Source: Zeugodacus cucurbitae
Lineage: Eukaryota > Arthropoda > Insecta > Diptera > Tephritidae
NCBI RefSeq assembly: GCF_028554725.1
Contig: NC_071670.1
Coordinates: forward strand, 7,492,501 to 7,556,500
DNA: 64,000 nt
Direction: 5' to 3'
Shown here: piece by piece, positions 51,655 through 61,760 of the stretch
Numbering within the stretch: the stretch's first letter is position 1
Layout of the letters: the number at the start of each line of letters is the position of its first letter
Notes under the pieces: generated by a model
Told to the model about the DNA's origin: nothing
Database searches by the model: none
What the model saw: the letters and a program-made list of their open reading frames with translations, nothing else
Program-made: the position numbers and the translations under genes

Positions 51655-52378
51655 TATGAGAAGAATAAAGCTTATCTCTCTATTTCTCATTCTACTTATC
51701 TCTCTCCCTCTATGTTTCCCCTCTCTCTATATATATGTCAGCCTGTCACTCTCTCTATATTTCTCACTCTCTATCTCCATCCCACTCTCTCTTTTCTACA
51801 CTCTCTCTCTCTCTCTGACCCTCAATCTTTCTATCTTTCTCTAATTCTCTCTCCCTACTCCATTTTGTCATTTCTTTCCTTTATCTCTCTTTCTTTCTCC
51901 CCCTCTCTCTCTCAACGTCTCTCTCTCTTTCTCTAATTTCTGATACTAAATCTATATCTCCTCCCTTTCTCTATATATGCATATCTCTCTCTATATTTAT
52001 CTCCTTTTCTCCCTCTTGCTCTATGTCCCCTTCTCTGTCTCCATCCAACTCTCTCTCACATACCCAACCTTTCTCCCTGTCCTTATTTATCTCGCCCGAC
52101 CCCATTTTGTTCTTTCCTTCCATTATCGCTCTTTCTTTAACTCCACTCTCTCTCAACTTCTCTCTTTCTCTCTAACCTTTGTTACTCAATCTCTACTTTT
52201 CTTCCTCCTTCTCTCTATATATATCTCCCCCCCATTCTCAATCTTCCTTTCTCCTTCTCTCTCTCGTTCTATGTCCAACCCTCTCTTCCGTTTCCTCTGC
52301 CTCGCACTCCCTCTTCCACAATTTCTCTCTCACAGCCAGTCTTTTCCTTCCGTCCTCTTTCTATTATCTCTATCTAGG
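51655..52378. repeat. CT-rich tract with a period of about 240 bp
   Basis: Nearly pure pyrimidine + strand (CTCTCT, TTTCTC, CTATATAT). CCATTTTGT followed by similar TTTC/CTCTC order recurs at 51860 and 52102 (242 bp), and CTATGT-CC recurs near 51711, 52021 and 52269. The tract lies immediately downstream of the first kelch gene. Ser/Leu frames on the + strand and Arg/Glu frames on the - strand are artefacts. Confidence 0.85.
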
Positions 52379-52489
52379 GATATTGACTAGAGTCCGACCG
52401 ATTAATCGGCCTTGGCATCGGCGTCGGCCATAAATTGGGAGTCTGCCGAACACTAGTATTGACCCTGCAACTGAAAGCCTCAAATTACT

Positions 52490-52560
52490 AACTCGAGATA
52501 TTCGAACCTGTGGCTCGAAGAGTGATAGTTACCCGCTCAACTAACGAAGCTACGTCGATC
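52490..52560 (-). tRNA. tRNA-like remnant (A and B boxes, stems decayed)
   Basis: On the minus strand TAGCTTCGTTAGTTGAGC (52552-52535) resembles a tRNA A box/D arm and AGGTTCGAATA (52508-52498) a B box/T loop. Their starts are 44 nt apart, the normal internal-promoter geometry. Acceptor, anticodon and T stems do not pair convincingly, so this is not a functional tRNA. It may be a tRNA pseudogene or the head of a SINE, or chance. Confidence 0.25.
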
Positions 52561-53278
52561 GCCGGACGTAAATGTATATACAATTCTCGGAAGTAGTCTG
52601 ATAGATGGGGATTTTCACAAGAATATGAATTATCTGTGTTGATAAAAGTGAAATGTTCAACACAAACAAGTGGAACTGCTTGAACAGAATAATAAATATA
52701 AAATTTGGTCATAAGATAATGATAAGATATTGTACTTCCGCTGGAAGTCGCTGAGAGATTAAGGCCGCAATTCTCTTGTAGTCTGATTTACTAGCTTCTT
52801 CCATACTTCAAGCGGCAAATAGATGAGTTTCAAAGCTTCGACGAATGGATTTACAAAGCAAAGAATTAGAGCGTAACCTTGGTTCTCTCTACTGAAAGAT
52901 AATAATCGATATCTGAAGAATTCTTATCGAACCCAGCTAACTAACATACTCAACAACTTCCGAGCACACCGTCGAGTTATAAACAAATAACTAGTATCAC
53001 CGATATACATAGAATTATTCTATATAGCGTAATTAATAATTATCTTATCGATGAAAGCTCTTATCTGAAGTAATATGTCTAATCTTTCGCTGAACTTGGT
53101 ATGCAATGCCACTCATTGTGTTTGCAAATTTAGTGCAATAATAGACGCGGCCAAGTTTAGAGCGCGCGATAGAAACGGATCTAACAATTTTAACAAAATA
53201 TAACGGTTAAATCGAACTATTTTACGAACACATACGTAGAAAACCACCGAGCGCAAGACTGAAAAACCAACAACAAGA
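52561..53278 (+). other. Spacer between the two kelch genes
   Basis: Unique AT-rich DNA. The last 150 bp before the second gene's ATG are a plausible 5' UTR/promoter, ending CAAGAATGGG (good start context). No clear TATA box. The minus-strand frame at 53113-53406 overlaps exon 1 and is a shadow. Confidence 0.45.
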
Positions 53279-56200
53279 ATGGGCTCATCTTGCTCGAAAA
53301 ACAACAATGCAACACCAACCACTGATGTTGTTGTAACCACTAACGATACCGTTGCAACCACATACAACGACAGTAATAGCTGTTTGTTGGCAGTACAATT
53401 TGACAACGAGGTTAGTATGCACAGTTTTCGAAACAGTTAGGTGATACTACTATTAAAAGGTTAGAGAGAGCCTCGAAGTTCAACCATAGATGTCGCTGTT
53501 TAAAGCTCAGTGGCGTTTATTTTGATTTGGAAACTCAGGAACCCAAGATTTTGAATTTAAAATTCAGGAGTCTGCTTGAGAGCGACCCCTATGGATTTTA
53601 AGCTCAGGAGGTCACTGGAAGTTACTTGGAATAAAGCTACTATAACTCAGCAAACTAGAAATCCCATCGGATCGTCTCATCAATTAGCACTTATTTTGAT
53701 TTCGAAATTCAGGAGCACAGAATTTGGAATTAGAGACTCAAGAACTCACTTATGAACATGCATTAGATATACCAAAAGATCACTGGAAGTTATTTTGAAT
53801 AAATATATGATTGCTATCTGACAAGAAACCACCAGAAGGATAGACCGTCGCATGAAGAAATATTTCCAATAATTGGATGTTCCATATCATTGGATACTAT
53901 AGACCACTCCTTCAGCGAGTGGACCGTAGTCCGGCTGATCTTATGGACTTATCAACTCTTTCCGACTTCAACAAGATTTTTATTGAGGAATTCAGATTGT
54001 GATTTTATTGGGTTTCCTGAATCATATTCATATTTTCAACGCTTCTTTCTGTAGAGAAAATTTTTTAATGCCTGAAGCTTCAGCTATTCCTAACTCTGCT
54101 TGAAACACCGTTACTTAGTTCCTTTTGGACAAGAGCTCGTTGTTATTTTCAATAGAAGAGCTCATTAATGGAATTCAGGGGTCTCATCTCAATTTGAACA
54201 TACTGGAGTCCATTGCCAACGTTATACTTGTGCTCTTTACATCGATGACTGAAAAATTGGCTGGTATCCCATTAAGTTTTCATAGAAGACCCGACCATTT
54301 GTTGAATATATCATCCGTTGTTTCGGTATCTTCGAGAATAAAACTGAGAAGTGGATCAATTTGAGTTGGTACCACATTACACTTGAGCTCTTTAAACTGA
54401 GCACCTAAAAAAATTTCTGGTATCCCATTAAGTTCTCCTTGAAGGCTCTACCATTTGTTGAATATACCATCCGCTGTTACGGTCTCTTTGAAAATCGTCT
54501 AGCTATAAACTGAGAAGTGAATCAATTTGAGTTGGTACTACGTTATGTCTCAGCTCTTTGAACTGAGGACTGAAAAATCGGCTTGTATACCAATAATTTC
54601 TCACAGAACCGACCCTTTGTTACAGATCTCATCCGCTGTTTCGGTCTTTTTGAAAATCCTTTATGGCAGTTGAGAAGTGGACCAATTTAATTTGGTACTA
54701 CGTTACACATGAGCTCTCTCAACTGAGGACTGACAAATCGGATTGTATTCCAATAAATTCTCACAGAACACCCGACCATTTGTTGAAGATTTCATTCACT
54801 GTTTCGGTCTTTTCGAAAACTGTCTATCTGTCAGTTCAGAAGTGTATGTATTTGAGTTGGTACTCATTAAAAATGGTTAAATTGACACTAAGGGTGTATT
54901 TTCTGAACAGAACCTAGAAGGTTTCTTGGGCTTAGCACGGAACTCTACTTAAGAACCAACTGCAGTTGCTCGCCCGTTATTAGAAACTGGTTGGAGGCCG
55001 TCGGAGATTTCTTCAGAGTTCTATTGATAGAAAGATTTGGGAATTTACGCCTCTAGACTCAATAAATAATCTAAAACCAGCCTTTATGTACTTTCTCACA
55101 CATTCTCCCTGTTTTCTTTTCTCCACAGAAGTCCATCAGAGTCTTGAAATACCTCAGCGCCAAGGATGAATGGACTATTTGCCATGAAATTCCCGTTAAG
55201 GGACTCTACCGCGCGACAATTGTCAAGCAATACTTGCTCTTTCACGACTGGCAGAATGGCGTACGTGTTTGTTGTTATGACACAACAACACGCGTCATAC
55301 GTACACTGAAACCGTTAAAAGAGGATCAACCGTATTGGAGTTGTTACTGCGCTACCGAATTTCAAGAGCGTCTCTACTTAATCGGCGCTGATACAGAGGA
55401 TAATCGCAAAGTTTATGTGTAAGTCAGTCGAGATTTTTGATACTATTATAAATTGTAAACCCCTCCATTCAGCTGGGATCCCGAAAGTGATGTGTTGACC
55501 GAAGCGCCCAAGCTGAATATCGGTCGCACACGAACCACGGCACTGAAACAAGAGGGTTATCTGTATGTGGCCGGTGGCATGGTCACCAAAGACGATATGG
55601 TCAGCTATAATGCACGTGATACCAATTCAGTAGAACGGTTTAATCCGCGACGTAACTGTTGGGAACGCTGTGCACCGTTGTTGCAAGCGCGCTGCGTAGC
55701 GGGGGTGAGTAACTTAAGGAATTCTAACTTTTTCACTTATTGTTGTTGTTTGTGTTAACGTTTTTTTTTTTTGTAAATTTTATTAATCTCTCTGTCAGAT
55801 GGCTTCCGCCGGTCGTTTTATTTACGTTGTGGGCGGTGATTGCGTGTCGACGCCAACAAATATGGTGGAGCGCTACGACACTCGTATAAACAAATGGACA
55901 CAGGTGGGTTAATAGCGCGGAAGATTTATTTAGAAACTATTGTTTAGTTGGTTTATTAGTATTGAATATTTTATGAGAATATTAAAAAATATTAAATTTT
56001 TTGTTCCAATTTTTTTAAATATTTTTAGACAATTTTGAAAAAAAATTCAATTTTAAATAGTATACGGTTAACATTTAATTTTGACAAAATCTTTATATTT
56101 TTTAATTTTTCTAAAAAAATTAAGCTTTTATTATTCTTTCAATTAATTTATTTTTTGTTTTTTTTTTTTTTTTGAGAAAAAAACTTAAAAAATTTTAAAA

Positions 56201-57738
56201 ATATTTGATTAATTTTAAAATATATTTTTTTTTATACTTTAAACTAATTCGAAAAATTTGAAAAACTTTTAAAATATTTTAATAACTTTTTAAATTTTAA
56301 TACAATTTGAAGGTTTAGGCATTAAAAAAAATTAATTAATATAACTAACATTCTATTTGGAACATTTTAGTTTTTTTTCTTAATTTTTAAAATGTTTTTG
56401 AGTGAAAAATTTAAAATTTTTTTTATTTCTTTTCTTCCATTTTTTTAATGTTTAGAAATTAAAAAAATATCAATAAATTTTAACCTTGATAATAAAATAC
56501 TGATAACATTCAATTTAAAAAATTTCAAAATTTCTAATTTTTTTAAATTTATTTATTCAAAATTTAAAAATCGTAAACGTTTTTTAATAAAAAAAATTCC
56601 AAAAACTTTAATATTCTCTTTATGCAACTTTCCAATTTCAAAGATTTTTAAATTTCGAATAAATTTTGAAAATATTTTAAAATTCTTTAGGAACTAAAAA
56701 AATATCTGATGTTATCATTTCTTTAAAATGTTTAATTTTTTTATTATACAATTTAAATTTTATTTTTTTATTTTGAAACTAATTTTCAAAAAAAAAAAAA
56801 ATTTAAAATTTTATTTTTTTATTTTGAAACTAATTTTCAAAAAAAAAAAAATTTAAAACAATTTGAAATTTTGAAGTTTTCGTAACTTTAAATAATTTTT
56901 AAGAATTTATTAAATAAAATTTTAGTTGAAAAAAAAATATAATTCATCTCAAATGAATTCATTAAATAATTTCAGTTTTTAGAAAAATTTTAATTAAAAT
57001 ATTTCCAAAATTTTCGATTTGTTTCGTTTCACTTGATTTAAAAATTTTTATGATGTTTTTCAATTTTAAATAATTTTTACGAATTTTTTAAATATATATT
57101 TAGTATTAAAAAATTTAATATTAACATTAAATTTAAATATTTTCAAAAAATTTTAATACAAATTCAATTTATTATTTATATATATTTTATATATTACATA
57201 TATGTATATGATTTTAAAATTTTTAAGATGTTCTTTTTTCAATTTTGAATAATTTAATTAGTTTTAAAAAATTTAATATTAATATGATATTTAAATATTT
57301 TCAAAATGTGCTTATTTAGTGCTTTTTCATATAATTTTTTTAATTTCAAATACTTTAAAATTTTTTTATTTGTTTTTTTTTTTTTTAATTTTGAAAACTT
57401 ATTAAAAAATTTCAAATTTTTTTAATTATAAAATTTTAGGAATAAATCAATATTTTTTTATATATTTTATTTTTTTGCGCTTTTTATTAAAAAAAAATTT
57501 TCTTCCACGACAGCTAATTGCAATGCAAGTGCCAAAAGTGTTCCCCGCCACTATATACTTCAATAATCGTCTTACAGTTTGTGGCAACAGTAGCAATGAT
57601 GAGGATTGTGCTTTAGTAGAGGAATTCGATGAGACGACCAATAAATGGATTCGAAAGAATAAAATGCCAATATAGGGCCCTTTCTCCTATGTGGTGGCTA
57701 AACCAGAGTGGGTCAACCAGTTAGAGGCGCTCAATTAA
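53279..57738 (+). CDS. Kelch-repeat protein, tandem paralogue with internal TAG (copy 2)
   Basis: Five exons: 53279-53410, 55129-55418, 55473-55704, 55799-55903 and 57514-57738. Intron phases are 0, 2, 0, 0, identical to copy 1; exons 4 (105 nt) and 5 (225 nt) have identical lengths in both. Start MGSSCS again predicts myristoylation and palmitoylation, and SNSCLLAV at the end of exon 1 matches copy 1. Blades: CCYDTTTRVIRTL, LYLIGAD ... VWDPESD, YLYVAGG ... VERFNPRRNCW, FIYVVGG ... MVERYDTRINKW, LTVCGN ... VEEFDETTNKW. Exon 4 is about two-thirds identical to copy 1. TAG at 57673-57675 replaces the CAG of copy 1. The next 20 codons (GPFSYVV ... QLEALN) still match copy 1 up to TAA at 57736. 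The product is 306 residues, or 327 if TAG is read through. Intron 4 is 1610 bp against 58 bp. Start of decay, polymorphism, readthrough and sequence error are all possible. Confidence 0.8.
54236..54880 (+). repeat. Tandem repeat, about 160-bp period, four copies, in kelch copy 2 intron 1
   Basis: The order CTGAAAAATTGG - TATcCCA-TAA-TTcTC - CGACCaTTTGTTGAA - CATCCG-TGTTtCGGTCT - TGAGAAGTGGATCAATTTGAG - TTGGTACTACGTTA - GAGCTCT recurs four times, with the TTTGTTGAA anchor near 54299, 54455, 54616 and 54780. It lies wholly within the 1.7-kb first intron. No counterpart is seen in intron 1 of copy 1. Confidence 0.85.
55931..57480. repeat. AT-only expansion filling intron 4 of kelch copy 2
   Basis: Almost pure A/T DNA. 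It contains a near-perfect 51-bp tandem pair (GAAACTAATTTTC at 56775 and 56826, each followed by poly-A and ATTTAAAA). The same intron in copy 1 is 58 bp of ordinary sequence, so essentially all of this was gained after the duplication or lost in the other copy. Confidence 0.8.
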
Positions 57739-57749
57739 ACAAAAAAATT

Positions 57750-58675
57750 AGAAAATTTAAGAAAAAAAGTTACAAAAAAAAAATAAATAAAAAATTTGAG
57801 AAAAAAAAATATTTATAATAAAAAATAAAAATAAAATAAAAAACTAAAAAAAATGAAAAAATAAAAATTAAATGTAAAATATAAAATAATAAAAATGAAA
57901 TTTAAAAAATATAAAAAAAAAGTCGCAAATTTGTTTAATCATTTTAATTTTTCGTTTCTTTATGATATATTTTTAATAAAAAATAAACAAAAATTAATAT
58001 AAAAATAAGTTTCTGAAAATAATAATATGCAAACTAATTAAAAAATTAATACTTTTTCCTAAATTTGAAAAATTAATATATAATAATATAAGAACATTTC
58101 CATTATTTTCATCGTTCATATTTTCAACGAAATTTTTTTGAATCAACTCAATAAAGGCATGAACACTTCAACGGCAACTTGACCGCGGTGATAAAAATGC
58201 ACAAAAAATCAAATGAAAATACAAAACAAAAACAATTGAAAACACAAACAACAACAACAAATGGCCGAAAAGCTTTCATTTGCAACACCAGAATGCCGCA
58301 ATGCAAAATAATACTGTATGAAAGCACAATAAACAACAATAACCGGGCGGATTCATGAATTTTTGAAAAGAAAGCACAATGTGCCGGGTTTACAATAAAG
58401 AAAATATAAATAGCTAGAAAATACAAATACAGTGCAGGTAGATTCAAATATTTTTAAAAAGAGTAGAAAAGGTGAAAATATTTTAAATAATATTTTTTTA
58501 ACTAAATTTATAAAATATAAAAAAGAATTATTTAATATATAGAATATTATTATTTTATACCATATAAGATTTAAAAAAATAAATAATTTAAAAAATATGA
58601 ATTGGAAATTAAAAAACAAAAAAGCGAAAAGCCAAAAAAAAAAATTCTTTGAAAAATTTAATAAAATATCTTACA
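57750..58675. repeat. AT-rich low-complexity 3' flank
   Basis: A/T words with an AATAAA candidate at about 57782, 44 bp after the conserved stop of kelch copy 2. Positions 58140-58440 are a small unique patch with AACAACAACAA. No other gene. Confidence 0.55.
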
Positions 58676-59137
58676 AGTTTTTATACACTGAACAGGATAT
58701 ATTAAGTTTGTCACGAAGTTTGTAACACCCAGAAGGAAGCATCGGAGGCTCTATAAAGTATATATATAAATGATCAGTATGTCGAACTGAGTCGATTTAG
58801 CCATGTCCGTCTGTCTGTCTGTCTGTACATATACGAACTAGTCCTTCAGTTTTTAAAATATCGTTAAATCTCTCAGATATTTTAATATAATTCAGAGGAA
58901 ATCTTTTTCTTCTAATAGTGTGTCTCTGTGTCAAAAATAGTTCAAATCGGGTCAAAACTTCCCCTAGCTTTACCTAATTATGGGTTTTTCAAAAATACGA
59001 TGGGCTTTATTCCGCATATATCGGTTAATATGTGAGATATCTTAATTAAGTGAGGGTATAGTCTTGGATATAGTGTACTTTGGTGGTGAAAATGAGTGAA
59101 ATCGGTTCAGGAATTATCTCAGCCCTCATACACTATA

Positions 59138-60798
59138 CGAGGGCTGCTATATATATTTCTGGCCTAGGCAACACATAGTATTGCCAGGTGCAATCTGACA
59201 TTTCCATTGGAAAGTTTGACATTTTTTAGCATAACATCACTCAGACCGTTTTGTCATTTAATCGTGATTTGTTTTATTTACAGGGAATTAAAAAATTAAT
59301 CTCATCCAAAAAATGGAATTAACTCGTGAACATTTTCGTGCGATCATTTTTCACAACTTTCGACGTGGATTATCGCGACAAGAGTGCATCGATGAACTAA
59401 AATCTTTGTATGGCTATGAAGCGCCATCCTATAGCACTGTGAAAAACTGGTACAACGAATTCAATCGTGGCCGACGCTCGTTCAAAGACGAATTCCGTGA
59501 AGGACAGCCGTTGTGCCAGAAAACATCGATGCCGTACGTGAACTGATAATGCAAGACCGTCATGTAACATAACGGGTGATTTTTTTGAGGTTAGGATTTT
59601 CATGCATTAGTATTTGACAGATCACGTGGGATTTCAGACATGGTGTCAAAGAGAAAGATGCTCAGTATGCTTTGACATTTCATCATGAATAGACTTACTA
59701 ACGAGCAACGCTTGCAAATCATTGAATTTTATTACCAAAATCAGTGTTCGGTTCGAAATGTGAAAATCCGCTTTTTTATCGACAAATTTTGTTCAGCGAT
59801 GAGGCTCATTTCTGGTTGAATGGCTACGTAAATAAGCAAAATTGCCGCATTTGGGGTGAAGAGCAACCAGAAGCCGTTCAAGAACTGCCCATGCATCCCG
59901 AAAAATGCACTGTTTGGTGTGGTTTGTACGCTGGTGGAATCATTGGACCGTATTTTTTCAAAGATGCTGTTGGACGCAACGTTACGGTGAATGGCGATCG
60001 CTATCGTTCGATGCTAACAAACTTTTTGTTGCCAAAAATGGAAGAACTGAACTTGGTTGACATGTGGTTTCAACAAGATGGCGCTACATGCCACACAGCT
60101 CGCGATTCTATGGCCATTTTGAGGGAAAACTTCGGAGAACAATTCATCTCAAGAAATGGACCCGTAAGTTGGCCACCAAGATCATGCGATTTAACGCCTT
60201 TAGACTATTTTTTGTGGGGCTACGTCAAGTCTAAAGTCTACAGAAATAAGCCAGCAACTATTCCAGCTTTGGAAGACAACATTTCCGAAGAAATTCGGGC
60301 TATTCCGGCCGAAATGCTCGAAAAAGTTGCCCAAAATTGGACTTTCCGAATGGACCACCTAAGACGCAGCCGCGGTCAACATTTAAATGAAATTATCTTC
60401 AAAAAGTAAATGTCATGAACCAATCTAACGTTTCAAATAAAGAACCGATGAGATTTTGCAAATTTTATGCGTTTTTTTTTTAAAAAAAGTTATCAAGCTC
60501 TTAAAAAATCACCCTTTACCTTCAGATAGAGGCATGCCTATGCATTTCTCCCACCAGCATACATTCGATATTGCATGAACACCTGGCCGTAATAAAGGTT
60601 TGTTCTCGTTGGATCCCGCACAATTTGACAATCGCTCAAAAAAGGCTCAAAAAAAGTGCTTCGAAAATTGGTTTGAGCGCAAAAATGCAAAAGTGTATAA
60701 ATCTTGATGGAGAATATTTTGAAAAACAAAAAAACCATTTTCGTTGATAAATATTCCTATTTTCATTATTAGGCCAGAAATATATATAGCAGCCCTCG
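59138..60798 (+). mobile_element. Outer mariner, internally deleted, split by a second mariner
   Basis: Perfect 29-bp terminal inverted repeats start CGAGGGCTGCTATATATATT (59138-59166, and inverted at 60770-60798), flanked by TA at 59136-59137 and 60799-60800. The transposase starts at ATG 59313 (MELTREHFRAIIFHNF, then SYSTVKNWYNEFNRGRRS), an N-terminal mariner helix-turn-helix region. A frameshift follows near 59507. After the inner insertion the frame resumes (60517 on) with a SILHEHLAV ... CSRWIPHNLTIAQ segment, then jumps to a C-terminal piece CFENWFER. The whole catalytic domain is therefore deleted. Without the insertion the remnant is 714 bp against about 1.3 kb for a complete mariner. 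Non-autonomous; subfamily not determined. Confidence 0.88.
59572..60516 (+). mobile_element. Inner mariner, DD41D (rosa-like), internally deleted, nested in the outer mariner
   Basis: Terminal inverted repeats GGGTGATTTTTT (from 59574, and inverted up to 60514) with TA duplications at 59570-59571 and 60517-60518; 945 bp in all. An ATG at 59685 opens MNRLTNEQRLQIIEFYYQNQ, but after about 26 codons an internal deletion with a frame change joins it to NPLFYRQILFSDEAHFW near 59765. From there an intact frame runs to TAA at 60407 with SDEAHF, WFQQDGATCHTA and CDLTPLDYFLWGYVK; 41 residues separate the last two catalytic Asp. The DNA-binding half is lost, so no functional transposase, but the catalytic half is remarkably intact and the copy looks young. 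Any GTG near 59744 taken as a start is an artefact of the deletion. Confidence 0.9.
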
Positions 60799-60968
60799 TA
60801 CTCGTATATGATGATTTTCCTTATTCTATTGGACTTTATGCCGAATATTTGGGTCAAATTGTGTGTTATTTTAATAAAATAAATAATAAAAAATAAAAAA
60901 AATACCTCAATAAATTGCGAGAGTATAAAATTTTCGGTTGCACCCGAGCTTTCCTTTCCTTACTTGTT

Positions 60969-61760
60969 TAATTTTTTTAATATAAATATGGCATTTTTAA
61001 TTAATAAAATTACAAAAAAAATTTAATTTTATAAAAATTCATATATTGATTTTAAATGTTTACTTTTTTATAGGTGAAGATTTAGATTGAAAAAAAAAAG
61101 AAAAATTAACTTAATTTACAACAATTTTAAATTATTAATAAATTCTTAATATTAACAATTAGAATTTATTAAAATTATTATTTTATTTTTTTTTTATTCT
61201 TCTTTTATATATATTAAAACTTTTCAGAAAATAAAAAAAATAATAGAAATCAATTTAATTTAAGAAAAAAATTTTTAAAAATTCCAATTTAAAATATTTT
61301 AAAAAAATTTTTAATATTATATTATAATTATATATAGGAAAAAAATAAAAAACTACAAACTTTTATTTGATATACAATAATAAATTTTTAGAAATAAAAT
61401 TATAAAATATTAAAATCAATTTTAAAAAAATATTTAAAAGATATAAAAAGTTTACATTTCTTAAAACCTGATTTTATTTTATCAATATATATTTTAATAA
61501 GAAAAAATAAAATTTGTTTAAATTAATTTTTTAAATATTTTTTTTTTGTATAAATAAGTTTTTTAACAGAAATAAAACGAAAAAATATTAACAAAAAGCA
61601 AAAAATTTAAATATAAAAAATAATAATTTGTATTTTTAATTTAGATTTTTTTTTAATATTAATAAGCATTTTAAAATTATTACTTACAAAATTTTTACTT
61701 TTTCGGAAAATTTATAGCCATACAAATATTTTTCCCAACTTCAAATTTTAATCATAAACT
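60969..61760. repeat. AT-only low-complexity block
   Basis: A/T words without a clear period. No gene or transposon end visible. Confidence 0.7.

Larger units (their letters stand above)
58680..60968 (+). mobile_element. Dispersed repeat of unknown class, host of two nested mariners
   Basis: The left part (58680-59135) contains AACACCCAGAAGGAAGC, a (TCTG)n tract at 58808-58826 and GAAATCGGTTCAGGAATTA. The right part (60801-60968) ends AGTATAAAATTTTCGGTTGC followed by ACCCGAGCTTTCC. From memory these are the two ends of one very common repeat in fly genomes, and the outer mariner lies between them at a TA. I see no terminal inverted repeat, target duplication or coding capacity, so the class is open and the ends are approximate. 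Confidence 0.5.

Noticed and set aside
51656..52390. Ser/Leu-rich frames after kelch copy 1
   Set aside because: Translation of a CT tract, outside the conserved stop and past the poly-A signal.
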